From Hormiphora californensis (taxonomy: Eukaryota > Ctenophora > Tentaculata > Cydippida > Pleurobrachiidae), in assembly GCA_020137815.1 (NCBI GenBank), contig CM035358.1, positions 7,422,733 through 7,486,732 of the forward strand: DNA of 64,000 bases. The letters run 5' to 3'. Below are positions 21,701 to 33,588 of the stretch, piece after piece. The notes under the pieces were generated by a model that worked only from the letters and a program-made list of their open reading frames with translations, ran no database searches and was not told the DNA's origin. Within the stretch, counting starts at the first letter, position 1, and each line of letters opens with the position of its first letter. The position numbers and the translations under genes were made by a program.

Positions 21701-22458
21701 AAAAGAATTAGCAAAATATCTGTAGTGTATTTTTAAAGCAAACTCATTTTCAGTTAGTTCAATAGTTAATCCATTACTTAATAAAACATATAATACCAAA
21801 CTTAGAATTTCGCTATTTCAGGTTCTACGCGGAGCAAAAAGTACAAAGACTACCACCGGGTTACAACACCACCCAAGACGTGATGGAGAACCTCCTGATT
21901 ATTGATATTCTCTTCACCAGCATGCAGGTCTCGGAAATCAGGGAGATTGTTACTTATGGATGGGCCAACTTCCTCGGTAAGTGGTCGTTCAACTCAGAAG
22001 GGGAGGGGGGATTTGGACTTCAGCCCTACTGACTGTAAATTGTTTTGTTCGGTTTCGTGAATTGAGAACTTACGGTACAACCAGTTTGCAATGATTTCTG
22101 ATATAACTCACTATCTAACCCTACAATTAACTCCAAACTCACGCCCACATAACCTCTAAACTAACCTCTAAACTCACTATATTTACCAGGTGATGTGGGT
22201 GGTGTGCTGGGGTTGTTCCTGGGAGCCTCCACCCCCTCACTCCACCCCCCCCCCCCCGCTCACTCCACCCTAGCCTCTAACCTCCCACTATTTACAGGTG
22301 ATGTGGGTGGTGTGCTGGGGTTGTTCCTGGGTGCCTCCATTTTCACCATCATGGAATTCATACAGTTCTTTATCCTGGCTATTTGGGACACGCTGTGTGG
22401 GCTACCTGGCAGGGGTGGAAAGAGGACTCCTTCTGTAGAGGGCATGAACCTCACTTAG
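18724..22458 (+). CDS. DEG/ENaC-family cation channel subunit (copy A), 11 exons
   Basis: Trimeric, amiloride-type cation channel subunit of the plasma membrane; FMRFamide-, peptide- or acid-gated relatives are known. Exons: 18724-18795 (putative start), 19317-19412, 19526-19717, 19890-20014, 20194-20327, 20436-20551, 20750-20950, 21083-21252, 21575-21680, 21822-21976, 22298-22458; about 509 residues. Seen: the gating His-Gly motif (TTAHGVKW) in exon 2, TM1 LIVWLGFIAYALF in exon 3, a Cys-rich ectodomain with SLSGNCFRINPNG, EPQYGYTVVFHD, CGCVHVAP and CNCPPTCFE, then TM2 with VLGLFLGASIFT containing the G-A-S selectivity filter. Exon 4 needs one extra base in the CCC at about 19960 to stay open, and the exon 4-5 junction phase does not close, so a consensus error or decay is possible there. 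It is the paralogue of copies B and C but lacks two of their introns. Confidence 0.88.
19183..19316 (+). repeat. Tandem acceptor repeats before DEG/ENaC copy A exon 2
   Basis: CTCTAG|ATG-type acceptors end at 19182, 19232, 19278 and 19316. Each of the first three is followed by ATGCTCCTTCATAAAA and a pyrimidine tract; the last leads into the real exon ATGGGTTGG. Spacings are 50, 46 and 38 bases. Confidence 0.85.
19751..19795 (+). mobile_element. Fragment resembling the end of a CCCAGTGGCAT MITE
   Basis: GGATTGGAAGATTTGGGCTTCCATGCCACTGGG in broken form matches the right end of the MITE at 58272-58589 in both wording and order. It lies in copy A intron 3. Only this end is seen. Confidence 0.45.
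21300..21572 (+). repeat. Degenerate minisatellite in copy A intron 8
   Basis: Phrases AACTCGAATGTTCTCAGTC and GGCGGCCCAATCTTTG alternate with ATTCGAGTTAACC over about 270 bases. The last unit ends with TTCTCAG, which is the acceptor of exon 9, so repeated units carry acceptor-like TCTCAG words. Confidence 0.7.
22180..22340 (+). repeat. 108-bp tandem duplication across the acceptor of the pore exon
   Basis: Acceptor and first ~40 bases of the TM2 exon occur twice, with exon starts at 22190 and 22298. The spacing is 108 bases, an exact multiple of three, and the intervening sequence is open. Use of the first acceptor would therefore add 36 residues and duplicate the segment ending in LGAS. 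A poly-C run lies between. Confidence 0.85.
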
Positions 22459-22746
22459 AGAGTAAACAATGAACATTAATTAGGGAGAGACAGTTTGAGA
22501 CAGTCAGAGGGAGAGAGACAGTTTGAGAGACAGTCAGAGATATTGAATATTTAGAGAGAGACGGTTTTCAGATTTGTGGCCATGTGTATTATAGCGTTTA
22601 TACTTACATATGATAACATTTGCATGAATTTGCGTGGTTAATACACGTATCGTGTGTCCTTGTGCATGATTTGGGAGAATAAGAAGTGAGGAGGTCAATA
22701 TTTCACATTGAGCTTGATGTATTGACGCAGAATTGTTCTGTATATT
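22459..22746. other. Copy A 3' flank
   Basis: Contains imperfect GAGAGACAGTTTGAGA repeats (about 22483-22565) and AT-rich sequence between convergent genes. No canonical AATAAA was found close to the copy A stop. Confidence 0.5.
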
Positions 22747-23596
22747 TTAGTCAGAATTTAAACCCAATAACCCTAACAAGCTGCATTTGTCAAGTATACG
22801 CCATCCAGTACGGAACCTGTCTAAATTAAAATTCGGGCTGTCAACAACCCTGGTGACAGGTGCAGGTGCAGCAGTTCTATCTAACCACAATGCACTGCTG
22901 CAGCTATCCATGCAGTTAGACAGACAGGGCTGTTCTATGAACACGGCGGCCTGATGGTTGTCGACACTAAACGACTTGTACCGTGTGGTACTTGTCAGAG
23001 CATTGCAGCCTGACAGTTTAGTACTGCAGTAATATGGTGGCAATTGGCGGAATTTTGGAATGACATACCCAGGGAAAGCTAAAGGAAGGTTTCCTCAGTC
23101 CTGTACTATTACATTCGTGCCTCGGTATACTCTATTTCCCTTGCCTTCCCGCTTCCGATTCGAGTTCACCTCACAGAAGTTGTGCGGCACAATTTTCATA
23201 ATCACCTTTGAAAAGATCGAGCGACAGAAAGAGAAAGACTGAGCAGGATCAGAGAGAAAATGAAAAAGTATGAGAGACGAACGATAGTCGATACTCTATA
23301 GCTAGGGTCTAAAAGCCAGGAAAATCTGTCGAGTTAGCCGTGGTACTGTGTTTGTTATAACTGTCTACTGACGGTATAGTATGTTTTACCTAGTGGCAGC
23401 AATATATGTGTTGGTCAGAATATGAACCAGTACTGATGTGTAATCTCGTAGTGTGTTACTAGCTAGTCTCGTTGTTGTCAGATATGACTGTCCAGGTTTA
23501 ACAGTAGCTTTGTTGTAGTTTGTGTTGTTATATACTACTGTTAGGATGTTGTTACTAGGCTCTACAGTTACAACTCCGACTACTTCCCATTTCTCC
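22747..23596 (-). CDS. 3' end of an unknown gene, probably secreted/extracellular
   Basis: Two exons on the minus strand join in phase: 23596-23390 (acceptor GCTACAG, donor ACTAG|GTAAAA) and terminal exon 23023-22747 (acceptor TTACTGCAG, stop TAA). Together they give about 160 residues. The first part is Thr/Asn/Val-rich with N-glycosylation sites (YNNTNYN); the second is Cys-rich (CLSNCMDSCSSALW) and ends LGLLGLNSD. No domain recognised. The upstream part should lie beyond the CT microsatellite at 23766-23918, but I could not find it. It converges on DEG/ENaC copy A, with 288 bases between stop codons. Confidence 0.55.
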
Positions 23597-23762
23597 CTGT
23601 AGCCTTCTTTCTTTCTTCTTTCTTTATCTTTCATAAAGCCTACCACCTATTTCTCACTCTAAAAGTTGTCAAGTACTCCCCAGCTTCACTCTAGATTATA
23701 TCCAGGTCAGCTGCTCTTGTCTTCTCTAACCCAAACTATCTTGATATCGTCTTCTTTCTCTT

Positions 23763-24575
<813 letters not shown>

Positions 24576-24897
24576 GGATTTTACGAGGATTTCAAGGAAT
24601 TTACAACAGAGACAACATCCCATGGAATTCAGTATGTCTTCAACGCAGCATACAGGGTAAGAAATCCTTACTAATTGGATAATATCATTGATTATATCAA
24701 TGATTGTAATAATAAGATACTGTGTTTTATTGAAATAAGAATCTAATATGAGTATGATATTTCAAAATGAATTTTGATAACAAACGAATTGACCAACATT
24801 TTAACATCGACAGTGGGTTCGTCTTATCTACCTTATACTGTGGCTGGCGGCTGTTGTCTATACCATTTTCATTGTCTTTATCAGCGTTGGGAAATAC

Positions 24898-25220
24898 ATC
24901 TCCATGGAAACAGGTTGGTAACCAAGGAATGATCTCCATGGAAACAGGTTGGTAACCAAGGAATGATCCATGAACACAGGTTGGAAAACCAGGAACAGGT
25001 TGGTAACCAAGGAATGATCTCCATGGAAACAGGTTGGTACCAAGGAATGATCTCCATGGAAACAGGTTGGTAACCAAGGAATAATCTCCATGGAAACAGG
25101 TTGGTAATCAAGGATGATCTCCATGGAAACAGGTTGGTAACCAAGGAATGATCTCCATGGAAACAGGTTGGTAACCAAGGATGATCTCCATGGAAAACAG
25201 GTTGGTAACCAAGGAATGAT
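24898..25220 (+). repeat. 34-bp minisatellite built from an exon end and its splice donor (copy B)
   Basis: About ten units, several with small deletions, of ATCTCCATGGAAACAG|GTTGGTAACCAAGGAATG (bar marks the exon/intron border). The first unit is the real 3' end of the TM1 exon; every further unit repeats its last 16 bases plus the donor. See the intact array at 48600-49009. Confidence 0.92.
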
Positions 25221-25226
25221 GTAATT

Positions 25227-25297
25227 TTTTCCCCGCCTAGGTGAATGCCGAAGGCATTCACTCAGATGCCTTTTGCAAAAAGGCATCTAGGTTTAGA
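25227..25297 (+). mobile_element. Double-hairpin element module in copy B intron 2
   Basis: Bounded by TTTTTTCCCCGCC and TCTAGG-TTTAG, with stems GTGAATGCC/GGCATTCAC and GATGCCTTTT/AAAAAGGCAT. It follows the minisatellite directly. The same module is at 49012-49087 and, inverted, in the intron array at 7.4 and 7.9 kb. Confidence 0.65.
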
Positions 25298-25992
25298 ATT
25301 CGACAATTTTACATACTAGTGAGGTGTCACGGTCACAAACCGGCTGTAACACGCTCAGTTGCGAGGGAAACGGTGTTGCTCCTTCATCAAATGGTGTATC
25401 GAGTCTCACGTGGTTTATAAGAACCTCACAACAGGAACGAAGATCGAGAACTAGTGAAGACGACGGCAGGGACACTAATAAAGATGCGATAACCCATCCT
25501 ACGGTGACGGTCTGCCCTCACAACATTGTAAGCACATAACTGTAACATTGTAAGCACTGATTGTGATGGCGTCATGTTGACCCCATGAGTCAATTGGAAC
25601 TATGCCGGGCATTATTTTGGCATTATCATTCCTCATTGGAAATTAAATTCGAATATATTCGTGGGTTTTTAGCAGTACTGGGATCCCCAAATGACTGACC
25701 AAATGACTGTGAATTAGTTCCTTCATATAGCTGCAGGTCAGTAAGCGTTCCTGAATGCACAATGAGACCTTGAGAACCTGTTGCACACGATCAGGACAAC
25801 GGAAACCTACGAACTGAACTGGAACACCTCATGGGCAAAGTACGTTGTTGTCATGGTAACCAATAGTTGGTAACCATGGTTACTACATGGCAACCCTCTC
25901 CTGCAGGTATGAGAACTGGACATATCATGACATTATGTGGAAGGGACGACCCAGAATAGGACTTCTTCAGTGTGAACACTACAGGTATTAAC

Positions 25993-26059
25993 CTTGGTGA
26001 CATAGAGTCATAGACACCGTGGCGACCAAGATTGAGCTCACACACTATATGTCACCAAG
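25993..26059. mobile_element. Palindromic MITE present in copy B, absent in copy C
   Basis: Ends CTTGGTGACATAG and CTATATGTCACCAAG form an inverted repeat, related to the unit in GPCR intron 4 at 2076-2138. The corresponding intron of copy C (49782 onward) lacks it. It begins nine bases after the exon 5 donor. Confidence 0.65.
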
Positions 26060-26613
26060 TAATAACCCACATTCCAACCCTGAATTCTACAATTCATTTC
26101 CACTCGGTGTTCTGAGCTGTCGCGTTGGATGAAAAGGCAGTTCTCACGTTCTTGGCCTCCTCTGGTAATCGCTTGCCATTGACCGATACTAATTCTTTGA
26201 TTCATATCAGACATCTTTGCAACGAAAAGGAGGAGTTTGCTAACCGAACAAGGAAACCGTACCACTGGGATCCTGAATATGATACACTCTCTCATGACGC
26301 CTCCTTCGACTGGGTTAGTGAGACACTATGTAGTATGCAGCCATTTAAATATTGGGTATCATGTGAGACATAATTTGTAACGTTTAGATCGCATAAAGGA
26401 TGAAAACTTAAACTGCATGGGTTGATTTGAGATTTCAATTTGAGTCTAATCAAATCATGCATTACTATTATCAATACCACAATCTATTATATCGATCATA
26501 GTCTGCAATGGTCATTTGGGAACATGACTATGTTTCATTCAATCTATGCTAATCCAGCTATACTTCTAGTTCATGTGTTGATTGGACAAGCTATACTTCT
26601 CATTTATTAAAGA

Positions 26614-26930
26614 CTAGCGCACCCATTGGGTGCGCCTCAAGTAAGGGCTTTTTGATAACCCACCCGGCTTCGCCGGGTGCATGGTTCTTTTTGCCCCTTT
26701 CAACGTCAATAAAACGGTTGCCATGGCAATTGAATTGGTAACTATGGGGACTGGCATGTTAAAATTGATTCGAAAATATCAACAAACTTCCACTGGAAGT
26801 TCCAAAAGTGTGAATGACAGTTTACAGCTTTGGGCACATAAATTGTTTTATGAAGGAGCACTGTCGCTTAGATACCGCCTAACGAACGGCCATCACTTTG
26901 ACGACGTTCATCTCCAAATTATAATAGAGA
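26614..26930 (-). mobile_element. Non-autonomous Helitron-like insertion (317 bp) with empty site in copy C
   Basis: Read on the minus strand it starts TCTCTATTAT and ends with hairpin GCGCACCC/GGGTGCGC followed directly by CTAG. The flanks are A on the 5' side and T on the 3' side, and copy C shows the uninterrupted site, without target duplication. 5'-TC, 3' hairpin plus CTAG and insertion between A and T are the Helitron hallmarks. A second stem, CACCCGGC/GCCGGGTG, lies at about 26660-26680. No coding capacity. Confidence 0.85.
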
Positions 26931-29900
26931 TTGTCATTTGGGACATTAGAAGTAAAGGGTCCGACTGGAAATACACAGTCCATTACATATTGCAGGAGTC
27001 TCGCTGAGTCTGTTCATTACATGTTGCAGGAAGTTTCACTGAGTGGGAGTTGTTATAGGATTAACCCGAGGGTCCCTATTTACTCAAGTTGGAGACTATG
27101 GAGTGTTAAAAAACTCACTTTCTTTACCGATCTCAATGATTACAGGTTAGAGAAATTTTCTTTCGACCTTTCTTTTTTCCCCGTGATTATGCGGGCGCTA
27201 ATGTGACGTGTAGCACCAATATCCACCAGTTGAAATATCTTTGAGGAGTTAATTAATTGTACAAGTACCTGGGCATGATCTTTAATTAATCCTGAAATTG
27301 AGTTGGAAATATCTTTGATAGCCATGGCTTTCATTGAAAGTTCTGTAATGCAGTTCTAGACATTTAATTTTCTTAACTATGACATGAATTGTAAAAAGAA
27401 TTAGACAATATTATATGAATTGGTAAAGAGAATTGGTAAAAAGAATTAACAGATAGAATAGACTGAGAATGATTAGTGCCATTATTCATGAGAGTGAGTA
27501 CTGAGATAGACCATTGAACAAGCGTGAATTGCTGCCTAGGCTGAGTGCTAATTGCTTCTCTCCCTCATGCTTACTCCAATAAACTCCCTCTCGTTCTACA
27601 CTTTACTCCAAAATATAGGCTACTGTTATATGGAGCCTATAATACTGTTATAATATGATCCATAACCCAAATACTATTGATACCTTACTCTCGCTAATTA
27701 AGAAACCGCTTTAGGAAGAAATTTTTTTTATAGAACGGGAAATGTGGAAACACATTAATAAATTTTGGGGTTTCTTAATTTTTGGGTTTCTTATTTTTGG
27801 GTTTCTTATTTTTGGGGTTTCTATTTTTGGTTTCTTTTTTTTTAGTTTCTTAATTTTGGTTTCTTATTTTTTCAGTTTCTTAATAAACGAGAGAGTTTCT
27901 TATTTTTAGGGTGTCTAAATTTTGGGGTTTCTTGTAAAAAACATGATAATGAACTACATTAACCGTAGTATATGCACTAAGCTGCAGGGACACATCATCA
28001 CACACATCACCCACACACATGATATTGATCAAGCCGAACAACAGGTTATTGAGTCAATCGACCGTTCAACGGTACGAGGTGCCATCACTGATTCGTGCAG
28101 TTGATCCGAGGATCACGAATTCAATTATTGAATTCTTGTAAAAAAGTTATTATTTAAAGTTTCTTGAATATGCGAGCTTAATTAACGAGAGTAAGGTATA
28201 TTAATTGAAGTAGAATTGACCAACATGGCCAAATCGACCTAGAAATGACCAAATCGACCTAGAAATGGCCAAATGACTTGTAGACAAGGATGAACAAAGA
28301 AACTGCCCACATGGTACTAAACACAACACTTCTGCAGTGCGTTTTCTAAAGAAGGACCCTCAGTATGGGTACACGGTGGTATTTCACGACAACGGACCTA
28401 CTCCAGCACCATGACCTCCGGGTTTTATATGAGCCCAGGTAATATGAACATTCAAGACGATATTTGATCGTCCGGAGCACGGACACAGTGTCAGGCAACT
28501 CAAGACGATATAATAAGACCAGGTAAAGAGAGTGAGACCCGGTAAAGAAGGCGATTCCAGAAGATGAGACACCAGCTGTATCATAATACTCTCTCTGCCC
28601 CACCCCCCCCTGAGGTATGATACCCGGTCTCGGGGGCCCTGTACCTCTCCTTGTGGTTTCCTGCAGGCAACGTGTATAAGGCGGACATGAGGAAATTAAA
28701 GAGTTCAACATTGACCCCCTACGGGAGGTGCAATCCCCACCTGAAAAGCAATGTTTACGGAACTTATCCTCAAGCAGGTAAACTGGGAGACAGAGAAAGG
28801 AGATGATACAGCAGGTATAACTGATATAAACCGGCTAGAGATCAGATCGAGAAAGATATAATGGTACTGCAATTTGACATGTACCCCAATGGAAGAACTT
28901 TATACTTTATAGGGCAGCCCATGATTTATTTTGTTACCTGCAGTTGTGTAGCATTGACCCCTCACCCCTGTCTATATCCCGAACAGTTGTGTAGCACGAT
29001 GCCGTGACAGTATGTGAACGACATGTGTGGGTGTATTCATATCCTCCCTCCCCATCCGGAATACGACCTGATCTAAACTTTAGGAGCTGTACTCTGAAGG
29101 ATGGGTCGAATGTGGAGCTAGGGCTACCTTGAATTTTAGTAAGTCATGTCCATGGAAATATATGATCTAGTGCAAAATCTTTGGTTATTTTCGATCACAA
29201 TAGTTTTTACCTGTCGAGGGTGTCATCACAAAAAGATGATAATTATTTAAATGGAATCGTTTAGTAATTATACATGATAAAGGTTCTTGCTTGTTGAGTA
29301 AGGGGGACTCAACAAGTTCTTGCCTAATATGTATATAATAAACGCGAATGAATGCGAGAAAATATAATTTCATTTCGTATAAAATATCCCCATCACATAC
29401 AAGCGTCAAGCATATTTTAAAGTAAAATAGTAAATCCCCTAGTAAATGCATAAGTATAAATAGAATGAATCATTTTACTACCATAGATAGATTGATTCAT
29501 ATGACAAATGGTTTCATAATGGTTTCATTATTTCAGCTGATAGATGCAGATGGTAATGGTATATTCAAAAATAAGTAATAACCAAATTATTTTAAAAATA
29601 ACTCAACTTCTCAGCGGACCGGTTCGTAGATTTGAAGAGGAAGCTTGTGTGAATGTACTCCTGCTTGCCAGGAAACTTGGTATGACGCAACAATCAGTAG
29701 CAGTCGACTCAGGTACGAGAAGGAGCTGCGAAAAACTTGGTGACATATATACCCTGATAACTTAATAACCCGCCGTCCCACTAGCGCGCTCTCAATAAAC
29801 AGCCAGTCCAGCGGCAGATTATTTCCCACTGGCAGGTTATTTATTTTGAACATTCAAAGTGTGTGTAAATGATCAGTTCTTACTAAATACAGAGAGGAAC

Positions 29901-30205
29901 ACTATGTGCAACACTTACACACTACATTGGAGAGAAAGAAAAGGACACATTCCGTCAATTACTCTCTCTTTATCTCCCCTTTTGTTGTCTCACTATCTCT
30001 TTCTCTGTGTTATTTGTGACATGCCCCTTATCAGGCTATTTCTTTCACTCTCTTCCTTAGCAACTGCTTAGTAACTGTTACCAATCAGTGTACACTCAAT
30101 TGTGACGTGTTTTAACTTTCTCAGTTCTCTTGTGTGTTTTGATAGTGTTCTCTCTCTTGTTGGTGTGTAATACTTGAAATAAACAACTAAAGCAGGGTAT
30201 ATAAC

Positions 30206-30392
30206 CATAAACTCTGACCACTGGCACGTTATAGGTTTAAACCCCTCCGCCTCTCCCTCGGCTCCGCCTCGGGATCGTCGTCGTGACTTAAACCTGTTTA
30301 TCCGCCAGCGGCGGATAAACTCCAGCTAACTTCTCCCAGCGGCGCGCTGGAGAAAAGTTATCTGAAATAAGCGCCAGTGGCCAGAGTTTATG
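30206..30392. mobile_element. MITE with ~27-bp inverted ends in copy B
   Basis: Starts CATAAACTCTGACCACTGGC and ends with its near reverse complement (GCCAGTGGCCAGAGTTTATG). Inside are GC-rich stems such as TTATCCGCC/GGCGGATAA and CTTCTCCCAGC/GCTGGAGAAA. Its counterpart in copy C is at 53632-53809. A smaller inverted repeat with ends AAATAACC(C/T)GCCAGT lies just upstream in both copies (about 53174-53256). Confidence 0.75.
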
Positions 30393-31528
30393 CCTCATAT
30401 AGACACCAAGTGAAAAACCTCTTCTTCTTTTCATTTTATTTCTCTCTTTTGTTCTCGTGCATACATGAAACACATGAATATACGTATTCGCCGACCCCAT
30501 CTGAGCGCACTGTCGAATCAGATTGGGGGCCAGACAGGGGTTCCTTTGTTTTGTTCACAGACCGTATTACTATTTTCAGTAAATTCTATGCCAACGAAAA
30601 AGCGAATCCGTGGATGGTAGGCCGGCACACTGTCCAGTATAGTAAACGGTTTTTTGGGCTGAATGAAGGGATAGAGGAGAAGTATACCATCACTAAGGAG
30701 ACGGTATACGAGAATCTGATGGTGTTACAAGTTCTATTTACTAGTATCCAGGTGAGTGAGCTGTCATATATCTCTGGTGAGTGAGGTCATATATCATCAG
30801 GCCGCGTCCTTGCCATCTGCCTATGCTCTGACCGCAGCTGTTGGCGCCGAGACCCCATCTGAGCGGACTGTCAATTTTGAGAATCATTTGGGTATGGCGC
30901 CGCCATACAGGACGCTGTGAGACTATGATCAGGCCAATGTTCAATGCCAGACTACCTCAAATTCATTATCATGATTATAGAAAGGGGAATTGGGCTGCGA
31001 CATTCAATATTTATTTCCCCGAGAGCACTCTAGTTGTCCTGTCAGGCATTCTCTTTGACAGCTCTTTAGTTATTCAGGCCAGTTCTCTTTGACAGTCTTA
31101 GTTATTACTAACCCCAGCTCAATCGAGTTACTGATTAGATCGCATTTCTATGGAATCCTAACCTGTCAGTAAAATTACCATGGAAATCAAATGAAACTTG
31201 ATAATATGCGTTGACTCAACAACTAAAGTCATGTTTCATTTCTTTAATTTTTGTTTAATAACACATCACTGACTATTATTAATTAATTAATTAACTTAAT
31301 TGCAGAATCCAACTACAAAGATACGTAAAGTACGACTATACCCAACTAATTGGAGATGTCGGGGGCCAGATGGGTATGCTCCTCGGACATCTCTCTTCAC
31401 CATTATAGAGTTTCATCCATTTCTTTATCAAGGCAGCCTGGAGGTATTGTGTCAAGAGGCCGCTAGAAGGGCGGGAGAGGGGGTGGAACGCCCTCGTATG
31501 AGATGCACAGAGACCAGGTAGAGGATGA

Positions 31529-32476
31529 ACGAACGATATCATGTGTTAAAGATGTGTTAACCATGTGTTAAATATGGAGTTCTAGGCTCATATATATGAT
31601 ACCTAAATATATATATGAATTGATATGATACCTAACGTTATTTTAGGTTCATTTTCACACGTGGGTGCAGAATCCACCTGTGCAAATGAACGATGCAGCA
31701 GCTGCATCACGTGTACATTTTATTAGGCACACCACTTGTCAGTTGTATCATGAACTGTGTATGGACTCAGTCCATTGGACTGTCAACATTCCATTTCTAC
31801 AGTGTCGTGTTAGTTTGGTATTGGTCCTTTCTGTATATGAGCGACCCACTAGTTGAAAATTGAGTGAAATCGGCTGAATATTTGTTTATGGATATGTCAT
31901 TATATTTATATTATTAACTTTACAACTGCTTAAATTTATGGTGTTTGGTCAATGGATAAAGTTTGAATAATATACACATTATTTTGCATCATTATACAGT
32001 CACATACACAATATACATATACGGATCAACACATATAATAGTTCATACATACATTATATCAATAGTTATTAAGTATATTACTATTAACAAACACATAACA
32101 TGTAATAATTAACACTTAAACATCAACCTAAATTGTAGAAACAAATCCACGGAAAATAGCATTTTCCTGCCCAGAAAATTTCTACTTCCAGTACTAGTAG
32201 TTCAGTAGTAGTGGTTACAGTAGTGGGGGATCCAACAACCGGATTTCCATCAGTAGTATGCAGTGCAAAGCTAAAGTGGTGTATAACTCATGCGGACGCA
32301 GTAGTAATAAAGGGGTGGGGAGTAGGAGCACCCATATCCCGCCAGTGACGTCACTACGTGACTAGACGTAGTAGTAATAAAAGGGCGGGGAGTTGGAGCA
32401 CCTCATATCCCGCCAGTGACTAGACGCAGTAGTGGTAGTAGAAATTTTACTACATAAAAATTTTACTACATGTATA
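31529..32476. other. 3' flank of copy B, duplicated at 54993-55954
   Basis: AT-rich, no gene. A tandem pair of about 90 bases with CGTAGTAGTAATAAA and CATATCCCGCCAGTGAC lies at about 32290-32425. A second small pair, ATTTTACTACATAAAA, ends at about 32470. Confidence 0.7.
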
Positions 32477-33041
32477 TAATCTATTGAATTCTGTAAAAAT
32501 ACGGCTTGACCTCATATTTTTGGGGGGCAAGCTAATTCCTTCACTAAATGTTAGCCAGGATCTCCTCATATCCTAACCTAAAAACCTTACTGAATGAAGC
32601 ATACCCGTTTGGTTAAAACATGTGGTAAGGTTTTTTAGTTTCATTCGTTACACAGGCATCGCAGATCAAAATGGTTTTTTACTAAAATGATCTCCTTATC
32701 AATACGCGTCGATTGACAAGAGGTTCGCCGGTTAGCCTAAAACATGAACCCGCCCCTAACACATGTACCCGTTTGGGGTTTTTGCGATAACTTCTGAACC
32801 TTACGTCATAGAAAGGTTTATAACCACTATAATCGATGCAGAATTTAACGCCGAGAAAGATGGTTCTATTCCTTTTGTTCTAGGACGTTCCTGAAACCCA
32901 TAAAAGCCAAAAAAACCTAAAAAACCTAAAAATCCTAAATTTAGGACTTGAGCACTAAAAATTTTTTTCACTTCTAATTAGACACCAAACACTATTCTGA
33001 CCAAGTTTCATCAAAATTGGGGCTGTTCTCTCTCACTTTAA

Positions 33042-33488
33042 GTCTCTATATCATCTGGTTAATTAGATAATTGGATAATTAGGTCTGTACATAACCGTTT
33101 TTTGGCTATATGGCTATAGCCACTTGGGAATGATTTAGAGACTTTTCACTGGTGCCATTTTTTCAGAAATAAATTTCAATCTAAGAGTTGTTGAAAAATT
33201 TAGGCTCTCTCTTACCGTTTTGGCGTTATTTGCGGTCAAAGTAGGGCAAATCAGCCGAAAATGCCAATTGTATTCTTCATTTTTGGCATTTCCGGCTGAT
33301 TTGGCCTACATTCACCACAAATAACTCCAAAATGGTATGAGATAGAGCCTAAATTTTTCAACAACTGAACAAAATGGCACCAGTGAAAGTCTTTAAACCA
33401 TTCCTAAGTGGCTATAGCCATATAGCCAAAAAACGGTTATACGCTTACCTAATTATCCAATTATCTAATTAACCGATGCGATAGAGAC
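33042..33488. mobile_element. TTAA-flanked palindromic element, 447 bp
   Basis: TTAA at 33038-33041 and 33489-33492 bracket inverted arms beginning GTCTCTATATCATC and ending GATGCGATAGAGAC. Arms of about 220 bp meet near 33268. A four-base TTAA duplication is typical of piggyBac- and Kolobok-like transposons. Second copy at 62177-62629. Confidence 0.75.
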
Positions 33489-33588
33489 TTAATTCCGGGA
33501 CCTACCCCCACTAATGCGAGGACGCTGACACTTTGATGCCCTGATTTTGTCTCTACTCTTTCCTAACGGTAGTTACGCTTTGGCTTAA

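Larger units (their letters stand above)
24576..31528 (+). pseudogene. DEG/ENaC channel copy B, multiple frameshifts as assembled
   Basis: Exons recognisable by homology to copy C: 24576-24656, 24814-24913, 25435-25527, 25737-25839, 25907-25984, 26211-26313, 27030-27145, 28338-28438, 28677-28789 (approximate), 28987-29138, 29615-29712, 30580-30751, 31306-31528. The first exon (FYEDFKEF and TSHGIQYVF, carrying the gating His-Gly) is present here and absent from copy C. Several exons differ from copy C by one to three missing or extra bases, mostly in short homopolymers, for example exon 3 (93 against 95 nt), exon 10 (152 against 155) and the G-A-S codons in the last exon. As assembled it cannot encode a full channel. 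True substitutions also occur, so it is not simply a re-read of copy C. It could be a pseudogene, or a functional gene with consensus errors. Confidence 0.75.
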
